From the NCBI GenBank assembly GCA_015143295.1, contig CM026571.1, positions 28,982,505 through 29,046,504 on the forward strand: a stretch of 64,000 nucleotides of DNA, given 5' to 3'. The translations under genes were made by a program, and so were the position numbers. The DNA comes from Tetracentron sinense (Eukaryota > Streptophyta > Magnoliopsida > Trochodendrales > Trochodendraceae). This document shows positions 12,003-23,508 of this stretch, one piece after another (position 1 is the first letter of the stretch; every line of letters starts with the position of its first letter). A model generated the notes under the pieces. The model did no database searches, had not been told where the DNA came from, and was given only the letters and a program-made list of their open reading frames with translations.

Positions 12003-12250
12003 TAAGGGGGAGTGTTAAGATATGTTATTATTATGAGAGTGGATACAATATATCATGTCTTGAGGGTATTATTGTAATCTTCATTTATAAGTGATGTAAA
12101 TAACAAAAGGGAGATCAACCCCCTAATATTTCCTTTCCATTTTTTTTCCTCTCTTTTTTTCCTCTTTCTTCTAGGGTTTCACTTTCTATTGATCTTATAT
12201 GAATATTATTGAATTTTATTTGTTGATAGATATTATCAATTTAAAATATA
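12003..12250 (+). mobile_element. Copia polypurine tract and start of a 3' LTR
   Basis: AAGGGGGAG at about 12004-12012 is followed directly by TGTTAAGATATG, the normal arrangement of a copia polypurine tract and 3' LTR start. It probably belongs to the same element as the RT fragment at 11101-11615, with the sequence between deleted or replaced by the 11616-11995 repeat. The right end of the LTR is not resolved. Confidence 0.5.
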
Positions 12251-12297
12251 AAATATCTTTTGTTTTCCAAATATTTTGATTATCCTCTGGATATAGT

Positions 12298-12728
12298 CAT
12301 AGTCGCCAAGTATGGGTACGGGTATTAAACGACAATGATACGTTTTGGAAGTACGAGTTTTAAACGGTAAAACATAGGAAAAGTACAGGGAGTTAAAAAT
12401 AATAATAAATAATTTATATATATATATATATATATAAACATAATACTAACTACTAAACATTTAACTCATAATTTAAGCTTACACAGTTGCAAAACGAAGG
12501 CAACCACATTTAAACCACATAGATGCAAAGGATAAGGAGGAATACCCCTTCCCAATATGTACATAAATTGATTAACTCATATACCCCTAGACATGAAACT
12601 TCCAAAAGCATCACAAGATGGTTTAAAAGAATTTTGCGTATGAAAAATGGGTGACTTGGGTAGAACCGAAGCTAGTCTCTCCTAGTCCTAGCTAAGGAAA
12701 TAAACCAGACATTAAAGGGGAATAACCC

Positions 12729-12763
<35 letters not shown>

Positions 12764-13068
12764 ATCATTGCTGGAGAGAGGTTCCACCGGAGAGTAGCCG
12801 AGTGAGAGACGAGAAAGTTGAGGCTTGAGACCAGAGTGAGAGACGAGGTATTGACGTTTTGTCCTAACACATCGTCTCGTAACTCTTAAAACACGTTTTA
12901 ATCTTCTTCTTTTTTAGGTTAAAAAAGTTTTAAACGTGTATAAAACGGAGTACGTGTTTAAAACGTATTTTAAAATTTAAAACGGCAAACATGTTTAAAA
13001 TGGAGTTTAAAATGGCGATCCCTTCCAAAAGTTTTAAACACGTTTTAAACGGGTACTTTGTGACTATG
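12298..13068. mobile_element. hAT-like element, perfect 8-bp target duplication
   Basis: The left end is CATAGTCGCCAAGTATGGGT. The right end read on the other strand is CATAGTCACAAAGTACCCGT. GATATAGT is repeated exactly at 12290-12297 and 13069-13076. Sub-terminal segments carry many copies of GTTTTAAACG/CGTTTTAAAC, typical of clustered transposase-binding repeats. It contains (TA)n near 12418 and (GA)n at about 12733-12761. It has no coding capacity. Confidence 0.9.
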
Positions 13069-13703
13069 GATATAGTAAATTCATAAACTAATAAAAATAT
13101 GTAATCATTAGATCTTATATGATTATTAATGCAAAAAATAAATATTTTTTTTTTGTATTGAAAAAATAAAAATATTTATTTTCCAAAAATTAAGGTAGTC
13201 TATGGATGTGGTAGATCATTCTTAGACAAATCATATTTATTTTTAGTTTATATATTCTTAGAACTTGTTTTGAAAAAATTAGTATTTCTATTTGTTTTGT
13301 TTGGAAGGTAAATCCATATATCATTAAGAAAAATGACGATTACAAAAACAACAAACCAAATGGTCCACACAATGTGAGCCAAAAATGTTACACTAACAGT
13401 CAAATTGCAAGGACTTCAGGACCTCTAAATTGAGAACAAAGCGGCTATTTCTGAGTCCCCAATCTCTTTCCTCATAGAGCACCAAAAAAGGATAAGCTCC
13501 CAATTTCTCACACTGAGACGGGTTAAAGATAAGCTCACACCCTAAAAATGCGCCGTTTTCTCTTCTTCTAAATAGATCATGCAATGGCACTAGGTAGTAG
13601 TGCCCAGATTGCTGCTATAGGAGGCCCCAGAGAAATTGATGATCAACAAGATAAGAAGTCCCGAAAGGATCTAGGAAAGACCCAGACCACTCCTAACTGG
13701 GAT

Positions 13704-14068
13704 CATAGTTACCAAACACCCGTATTATACTCGTATAGTACTCGTATAATACTTTTAGGTGGGGTCGCCGTTTAAAACTCCGTACTTTAACCATGTTACA
13801 TGTTATACCTGTATCGCCATTTAATTCCCGTTTAATATGCGAATTACGTATTAAACGCGTACAATACACGTATTTTTGTTGTTCTTTTGCTGTGTTAAAC
13901 ACATATTCCACATTAAATAATTGTTATTAGTTAATATCATGATTTTTTTTATAATAATAATAATTTTTTAATTTTTCCTTACTTTTGCCATGTTTTTGTC
14001 GTATAACACCCGTACTTCCCGAACAGATCATTGCTGTATTATACTCGTACCCGTACTTGGTAACTATG
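13704..14068. mobile_element. hAT-like MITE (365 bp), perfect 8-bp target duplication
   Basis: The ends are inverted repeats beginning CATAGTTACCAA on both strands. ACTGGGAT is duplicated exactly at 13696-13703 and 14069-14076. The interior carries repeated TATACTCGTA and GTATTAAACG motifs, much as in 12298-13068, so the two belong to related families. It has no coding capacity. Confidence 0.9.
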
Positions 14069-14814
14069 ACTGGGATAAGAAGAAACTCCAAATACCCACA
14101 GCAACAAGACAAGACAAGAGTAAGTGATATAAAGATTTCACCGAGAATTGACCCCTTAGGTCCCTAGACCACAAACGACTATCCTTAGATAAAGGATTGA
14201 GATGGACTGAGATCAAACGACCTAGGAGACTAGACAGATCTATTTGTTTACCTCACAATACATTAAAAATTGTTTAAAAACCATCATTAAATCTGAGTTC
14301 CTAATACTTGATTATTTCAGACCATATCACAACTCTTTAGATATGAATTTGTGATGCGCACTTCTTATATTGTTCTTTTTTTGTGTGTTTGGGATGTAGT
14401 ACTTTATGATCATGGCTATACACCATTTATTATTGGTAACGTTAATTTTTAGAGTTTCAAACATGTGCGGCAGCATGCCACTTAGTATTGACCTGTTTTT
14501 TCCTATCGCAAATTTTTATTGTTTATATAATTCCTAAGTTTGTAACGATTTTTCATTTATTATTTCTTAAATTTCAAATCATATTTCTAACATTTTCATA
14601 ATGTTTCAGAGTTTTTTTCTCACTATTTGTTGCCACTTTCTAGGGACTGAAGTCACACCATTAATAAAAGTTACGAACTTTTAGTCAGTGAATCACTTAT
14701 TGTTCGAGTCATACCACCAAAAGCAGACAGTTATCCAAATTTTATTTATTTGTTATTATTTTTTGAGAAATCAATGTCATCATAAATGTTTGATAAGTTT
14801 AACTGATTATGCAG

Positions 14815-14941
14815 GTAAAGGATGGAAGAATAGGAAACTCAGGTTGATAACAGATAGGGTTTTCGATCTTTTCAAAGATGAGACAGGAAAGGTTAATTTG
14901 TTGTTTATAGAGCTATATAATGCTGTCCTACTTATCTACAA
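14815..14941 (+). CDS. EF-hand gene, first visible coding exon
   Basis: Acceptor TTATGCAG ends at 14814 and donor GTAAGA begins at 14942. The exon opens with the last two bases of a codon and ends with two bases (AA) of an Asn codon completed by the next exon. It encodes KGWKNRKLRLITDRVFDLF and the following degenerate first EF-hand-like segment. Confidence 0.8.
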
Positions 14942-17900
14942 GTAAGAATTTTTTTTTTCCATTTTCAAGAAAAATTATTGGTCGTTTGATTTTTTTCTAT
15001 TGGGGTACGATATTCTTACCTAGCATAGTTATCTTTTTTACTGTAGTGATATTAACAAGTATTTGCCCGGTCCGCACTTCGATCCCCCATCTAAAGCACA
15101 AATGAAAGCTATGATGAAGGTACTCTCTAATCCTCATATAGTTTGGAAACCCCTATCATTCCAGGGGCCCTCTCTTGAAGTGCATTATTAGCTGAGGGAA
15201 ATTGTTCTATCAGGATAGTTACTTCGCTGTTTTCAGGGTCCTCATGAACCAAGACTTTAAATGTTGGTTTGGTGTCAATTTCAGTCATGGTAAAATTGAA
15301 ATAAAATCCTGAAATTTGAAATATCTTGAAACTTTGTCGAAATACTAAAAATTCTGTATAGAAGAAGCCGAAATTGGTTGAAATTTCAAAATTTAAAAAA
15401 TTCAAAATGACTCAAAATCCAAACAAGATCTCGAAATCTTTGAAATTTTACCCAAATTGGAAAAATTGTTAACTCTTTTCCAAATGATTGCCATACAAAG
15501 CTTACATTAAGCACCAAAATTACTAATGCAATGCAGAAGTGTAGCCTTGAATAACTCAAGAGATCGAACCCAATTATCAAAGCCCCCAAATGGTGAATTT
15601 TAGACAGAGAGGTATTTTGGTAATTGGACAATTTTGATCCATAAATAAAAATCAGCATCAGAATCTAGAGGTTAGGTAATACCTTTATATAAAGTTTAAG
15701 GACAATCCAAGGTGTCTCTGTCAGTCAATTAGAGTTTCAAATGTTCAAGGTTGAATCTGGAAAATTTCAGAAAGATTGTATATTCCCAATTAACCCAAAA
15801 TTTCTAATCAGACACTCACTCAAATTGAATGTATGCCCAGGTCAGATTAAGTCCCCATTTGGAATCTCTAAATTTCGGGTTTATTTGTCTATACTTCTAT
15901 GGCGGATAGACTATAGACGTTTTCACATTTTAGACCGTTTGGTAGCGTGCCCACTGATTATAGAAAAAAGACGAAAAATGTCTTAAATAAAAATTCAAAA
16001 TAATGGGGATTTTGGGGAAAGATTTATATGTCTTTTACGGGTAGATGATGGAACTTAAATTTTCATCATTTTATTTACTATTTTACCCCTTTATATGTGG
16101 CTTTATTCCAACCCAAATCCACTCACGGACGAAATAGGGTTCCCATTACTGCCACTACTGCCGCATGTTCCCGTTGCCACTGCCAGTTGCTGCTCCTGCC
16201 GTTAGCTGCTCCCATTAGTAATCCCCTTCTTGCTTCTCTTTTTATGTTGTTCTCTTCTTTCTTCTTTCTTATTTCTTCTTCCCCTTTTCTATTTTTTCTT
16301 CTTCTTCTTCTTCCCCTCTTCTCTTCTTCTGTCTATCTTTCTTCATTTTCTTGTTCAAACCGTAAAATAGAGAAAGCAACAGGTCTTTTAGTTTTTTTTA
16401 CCTAAACCCTGAAAATTTCTGAAATTTATAGGGCAAGGTGAGAGCTTTTTCCCTCATTAGGGCCGTGAGGTGTGATCACTGTACCGCGAATTCCAGGCAA
16501 TGAGTAGACTTTGATTGGTGGTTAATTTCAACTACCAATAGACATGAAAAGAATACATTTAGGCTTGCACCTCGGTTTACAAAACGCCTGTCAAAATCCC
16601 TTACCACCACCGCCATTCATACCAAGGTTCCTCTCATAAGAGTGGAGGGAAAGGGGAACCAATGAGAGGTTGGGATTCTTAAATATATAAGTCCCTGTAT
16701 TGGAGGTTGCAGAAAATGCCAAATTTTTTTATGATGTGGGTCCGATCCACCCTTTTGACCTCTGGTTCACTGATCAAAATTTCAAATACAAGTGTTGCAG
16801 TGTTCTCAGTTCAAACCATCCATGTCAATGGAGATGGATTTTTTTATTTGTGTTTATATCAAATACACTAATAAAATGCTATACCTTTTACACCCCACAT
16901 ATGAACATCTGACCATATCAATGTTCTTAAAATTTCCACATCAAACACCTTGCGCTCATATCTGATGTTGACCCAAAGTTACCTCCCTAACTTACATAAC
17001 TAGATTGGTTTTGTTTGTTGTTTGAATTCAAGTCATCTCCTCTTTTGCTGAACGGATGAATCATTAAGTATAAAATGTTAAACCATTATTGCTAGCCCCT
17101 ATCGCTTCAACATAACTAAAATAGTTCACCATACCATTTTCATGTATATCATACCATTTGAAGTATTTGAATTTATGTGTATAATAGATTATGGCACAAG
17201 AATTTCAGCATCTCATATGTTCATGTGGGAGTGGAATTGGCTACCCAATGAAAATCTATTCTTTAGAAATGACATCAACTGCCCCTGTAGTAAGATGCAA
17301 TAAGGTGATTTTACCAAACACAGTTTTACAAAAAAACTGTCTATTATTATGCGCTGCTGCCAAACAATTTTACTGTCTATAGTTCTATTTCTTACTGATC
17401 TTCTTCTCACATATCTATTTTGAATAGATCCATCCGAAATAGACAAGATTAGAGAGGATCTCCCAAACGAACTCTAAGTCCACTAATCAAAAGCCCTCAA
17501 GAAATTATGAACAATTTTCTGGTCTTAGAAGAAATTTAGGAAAGTCCCAAATTGAACCTAGTAGCCAAATTAGGGGTTTCTAACTGGAGGTTGGAATCCG
17601 AAATTGATTCTTATGGTATGTTCTTGTCACTAATGTATGACTAGAACAGAATTTTAGAGAACAAGCCCTAATTTCAGTTATAGATTTCAAGGATCAAACC
17701 AAATCTGAATCAGTTGAAGATAAAAGTAATACAAAAGATTAATTCAGATGGTACAACAGCCTTAGTGAAGAATCTATTTGTTTGTTTCACATCAATCAAT
17801 CTCTCTTCCAATATTCAATACCAAGAGTAATACTCAAAATCAATGGAAGAAGAGTAATAATACTTGAATCTAGCATAAACAAAGGAATAACACTCTCTGA

Positions 17901-20900
17901 GTTCAATATTAACAACTTTTAAAAGTACTAAGATCTTCTTATTAAATTTTTTTCAAAATACTTCACTCATCCCAAAAACTGCGGTTCTCTAGCTTTTACG
18001 TAGCCTTTATAAACAAAGGAAGATCTTTTAAAATCCTAATCTAATAGAATTTCTTAATTAAGAAAACTCCAAATCTAGGACTAATAAAGTTAGAAACAGA
18101 TCCTACTAATATTCTGACTTATCAAGTAGTAATTAAAATTTGAAAGACTAATATAGCTGATGGGCTGGCTGACTACCCTAATTGGGCCTACTATGGGCCC
18201 TCCTTTTATAAGGCGCTCATAAAGGATTATAGGCCTTAGTTGAGAACCTCCTTGGGCTGGTCAGCTGGACTTCATTGGGCTTGGGTGGCTTTCCTTGGGC
18301 TTGGGGTGGTTGAAATCAACCCCAAACGGTCCTCGATTTACATCAACTACTTCTGATTGTGTGTACTTTATACTCTTAAGAATTCTATTTTGTATTCTCC
18401 CGAGTGTTTACCGTAGTAGAAGAGCACCATAATTACATAAGTGGTAGACAACTTCCTAGAAGCCAATATTTACTAGCAGGAAAAGAGCACAATAACTACT
18501 GTAGTTAATATTGCTTCACCATATGATCATATTTCTTTTACCACTTATCTTTAAAGTTTGAAAAACATTATGTTGCAAATCCCGAACATTAGAACTCTAT
18601 AGGCAGTGATCCTGCCACTAATGGGGACTATGGATTGGTAACCTATGTAGATTACCTCTCTTTAGTTTATGTCTTTATTTTATCTCTTGTGGATTATAAT
18701 AGTAATATACTATTAGTATCTCTTATATACTATTAATACACTAGTAATAGAGTATAAATAATAAAAGATAAGAGAGAGACATAATTGTCTCTCTCTCTCT
18801 CTCTAATTTTCCCTAATCTCTTGATCTTCTCTTTCTCCAAAACCCTATATCATAAAACCCTAAAACCTCATTGTTGCTGACATTTGCATGACGTCATGTT
18901 GATGTTAGCAATTCGGACACTGTAGCAGTGGTGGAGTTTTTTGTTTTTTGATTTCATTCAATATATCATGATTTATCATGAATTTTGGGGATTTTTCCTA
19001 GATATTTTGAAGCTTGGAGATGTGCTTTTTTTTTTTAATGTCTCTGAAAATTCAGGAAAAAATTATTTTAGGAAAACAGTTTGGTGCGATTGATTGGGGA
19101 GTTTTTGGACAAGCAAATCTGGTATTGATTAGTCCCTATTGGAATTCCAAAGTTTTTGGAACAAGTTTCACGAAGATTTGTTAAGTTTTGGGGCATCGGT
19201 AATGATTTTTCTCTCTTATTCCTACTCTTTTTACTGTTCATTGTGAGTATGTTTTGCTTTTGAATTACATTAGTCCCCTAATTGCTAGATAACCTTGGAA
19301 AGTGATGGTAAGATCTTGGATTGCTGTTTTTGGTGATTGAAGACCTAATTAATTTCATTGAGTGGATATGGGGTTGTGAAACCCTAATTTGGTACTTTTT
19401 TTTGGAGTATTGATGGTTGTGGAACCCTGATTTAGTACTATTGCAGTTCTGATTTGTGTAAATCAGCCCTGTGTGAAATTTGATGGATGAATCAGAGGTT
19501 AGTCCTTTAGTATCCCTGTGTCTGTGCAAGTGATACCCTAAATCTCCAAATTAATACTGTAAAACTGGATGAGACTAATTTTATGGCATGGTCTCAATCT
19601 GCTATGTTGTTTGTGTAAGTACCCCATTTTTACATCCCCTTATTCCTCCTGTTTTCTCCAAAGCTCCAAGGAATCCACCCAAATGCGTTATAGCCTAACA
19701 CCCATACCTCCAGGCCAAGCCCAAAGCCCAAAGCCCAAAGCCCAAAGCCCAAAGCCCATGAGTTAGAAATGTTATATTTGGAGCTCGATTTTCCTGGATC
19801 TAGTAGGTTTGCGCCATAGCAGGTAGTCACGAGTCACGCTATGTGGTTAGCTCGCTGAGGGTGCAAGGGGCAGCACGCCCCCTTGCCAGTACCTCGGGGA
19901 TGGAGTCCCCGACCCATTTTTCTTTTGGTGGCTCAGTAAGCAAAATGTCCATTTATGTCAAAACACCCATTTCGTTCGAACTATTTGGTTTTCGTTCAAA
20001 TGACCTCATCTCGTTCGAACTGAGATTAGGTTCGGAGATCTAACCCTCTTCTTACACCTCACTAAACCTCCCTAATCATCATCAACTATCCTAACCCTTG
20101 GAAAATCTATAGATACTCAGCCACCACAAACCATTTAACCTAATACTGAAAAACCTACACCCAACCTCTTCCCACTTGAAAATTCTAGGTTTTCCCTCCC
20201 AAAATTTAACCAAGTCAGACTTTCCACCCCAAAACCAAAACCTTGGAGTGAGGTAGGCCTAGGGCGGAAGCCATTGGGTTATACCTCTTTTGAAAGGCCA
20301 CTCCTCTTTGTACTCTCCTCTTGGAGCCTTAAAGAAGAACAAAGGAGAAGGGTGGGTTTTTGTCATACCCCCCTTGATCTTTAATCTTTATTTCATCTAG
20401 TATTTCTTTTGTTTATTGCATTTCTTTTATTGTCTTTCTCTTTGCATTTCTAGTCCTTTTCTAGAAATTTAGGAAGGCTTACCTCCTCTAGAGCAATCTC
20501 CAAAGAGGGACCTCCTATATTGCACTATGCAAGGTAGGGGGTCCCCACATATGATGGGAGGGTAAGCATTCCCTCTTTTGCTTAAGTTAATCTTTGCGGT
20601 TTAAGGGAGGGTGTTATCCTAGTGATAACATCATTCTTGGAGCTAGGGTTTGCGTACAAGCCAAGTTCGTTCGAACAATGTTAAGTTAAATCACCTTTTT
20701 TTTGGCATTGCTTTAGTTTATTTCATAACCCTGCTTAAATTCCTCAAAATTTTGCATTTCTGGGTTCTGGACGATTACAGAACCAGTTTTGTTTGAATGA
20801 AGTTCATGCTTGTTCGAACGAATATGTTTTTGTAGGAATACAAAATCATATTCATTCGAACCAGATGAACATGGTTCGAACGAACTTGACCCTGTAGAAA

Positions 20901-23416
20901 TTTTTGGCCCATCAGACCTCCCTTAGGTAATTTTATAACCTTGTTTAACTTTTTTTTTTTGGTCACTATAACCTTGGTTAACTTGCCAACCCCCTTATGC
21001 TCTGAAATGGGTCTAAACCACTATGTGAAATTCCAAAAACATGATAAAATCCCAAAATACCAAAAACACTCATCAATCAGCTTAGCATGCTTGCTTTGTA
21101 AGATTTACTATAGCTTGATCTTGCCAAGTTGGGCAAGTAGATAGTCCTAACAGGTCTAGCCCACCTAGGATTAATTTCCCTTTTCCTCTTAATCTTGTTT
21201 TGTCTCTTATTTAGCATAATCAAATAGTACTTTTAACTTTTTTTTCTTAATTTCCCTAAAATTTTGCTTAGACATAGGGAATAGGTCCAGATGGGGGGTC
21301 CGAGGTGCCTAACACCTTCCCTGGTTCTTAAATGAATCGCTTACCTAGAATTTCAAATCGGACCTTAGATTTTTTTAATTGTATTTTGGGATCCTTTTCC
21401 CTTAGAATTTAATAGGCAGCGACTTACTATTTAGGCGTTTAGTGTAGTTCCTCTGCAAGGCTCGACCTGGAAGAAAATGCGATAAATTGCAGCGCTCATA
21501 GTTTGTAAGACCAAAGGGAAGATGAGTTATTTGACCGGTGTCTTTCCGACTCCCAAATCCTCCGATTTAGCCTATATTATGGGATGCTGAGAATGCCATT
21601 GTTATGTCATGGCTCATTCATTTTATACAACTCGGCATTAGTAATGGGTATTTGTTTCTTGTAAGATATGTGATGTAGTGACACATACTTATTCTGAAGT
21701 GGGAAACACTGCTTGTGTGTCTAAGTTATGACAGAGTTTCTGGCAATTGAAGCAGGGCGATATGTTTGTTCCCGTGTATTACTCCACTCTTCGTCGTCTT
21801 TGGAAATAGTTGGATCATTATCAGACCTTTCAGGCTATGTGTCTTGAAGATGCATCTGCATACAAGAAATTATTAGAACAAAATCATGTGTTTGAACTTC
21901 TTGCTGACCTGAATGTAAGGAGCTCCTACCATCCCTGATGGAAGTTTACCCTCTTCCCTTGATAGATCCGCCTTAGCCTCCTCATCACAGAGGGGAGGCA
22001 GGAATGGTAGTCGTGGTAGAGGAGGGGATCGGTTTGGATCCTCCATTTTTTCCAGTGATGGCCGCTTGACTGTGATAGACTTATATGAGACCATTGTGAG
22101 TGCACACGTCATACAAGAGATACTTGCTGGGATGTGCATGGTCATCCTTGTCCACGGGGATCTACTGATAGGGGGTGAGGCTACAGGGACCAACAATATG
22201 GTACCAGAGGGGGATCAAGTGCTCATTCAGTTATTTCTACTGCACCGATACCCACCATTACTCCTTCACCAGTGAATCCTTCCGATAGTCATGGCCTTTC
22301 TAGAGCTGAGATAGAGGTCTTTTGTAGAGTCTCGTATCTAAATGAAATTTTATTTTCAATAATATCAAGGGTAAATGAGTCAACTATTTATGTGTGATGC
22401 GATTAGTGTTAATTATCATATAAGTGTGTTTAAAAATAGTTAAAACACTAAACCAAGGTAGGAATAAAAGAAAAAAAAAGAACAGAAAATCTGGAAAATG
22501 GCCCAGCCGGTCAATCGACCTCCCTAGCCGGTCGACCGACTAATTTAAAAGGCTCAAATAGTAGAGCACCAGATCGACCACCCATCACCCCTGGTCGACT
22601 GACTGGTGGATTTTCGCAGAACTGGGCCTTCTAAGCCCATCTGTCGACTGCCCATCAGTGTAGTCAAGGCGTCTAAGCGATGCCTAGGCGATTAGGCCTG
22701 GCTAGGCGAGGTGCTGCCTAGGCGATGCCCAAGCGATGCCTAGGCGATAAAAATAATTAAATTATATTTATATATATTAAATATATTTATATGTAATATT
22801 AATATATACACATTATATAAATAATAGATACATAATTAGTTTGAAATTTTTTAACTTTTAAGGTGATTTTGAGTGTTGACTTTGGATGTTGCTTTTAAAG
22901 TTTAAATGCACCACCTATATTTAAGATAGTGTTTTTAGACTTTAAAAGAGAGTTTTAAAATAGGGTGGTTTAAGAGTTTAAATGATGATTTTAAAATGGG
23001 AAATGCTTAACTTAACATTGCTGCATTCCACTGTAGAGGAATGTGCGGTCCTCATTGGTCCATGTCCCCCTTTTTAACACCCATCAGTTGCGGTTAAGAT
23101 TCATTCACCCCTAGGGTTAGGCAATCTAACCTTAGTTTTTGAAAAAAAAATATATTAACCTTAATTTTCTTAAGCTTAACCATAGTTAAAGGGGTATTAA
23201 GAGGGACACATGGACACAACATTTGACTACATAGTCAAATGCCTGGTGGGCTAATCACTATCCCATTTAAAATATGGTTGAAAAGAGGTTTTTAAATGAA
23301 TTTTTAAAATAGGATTTTAAAGGAGGGTTGAAAAGAGGGTTTTAAAATAGGTTCTTAGAAAAAAAATTGTATGGACCATTACATCCCCGAAAGTCCAAAA
23401 CTGTATTTTTAATCCT

Positions 23417-23508
<92 letters not shown>

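Noticed and set aside
13393-13590. 65-codon minus-strand frame with YPFLVLYEERDWGLRNSRF
   Set aside because: It looks protein-like and may be a transposon remnant, but I could not assign it to a family, and it has no neighbouring domains.
16097-16405. 102-codon open frame on the + strand within the EF-hand intron
   Set aside because: It is a run of Leu, Ser and Phe from a TCT/CTT-rich tract, without recognisable features.
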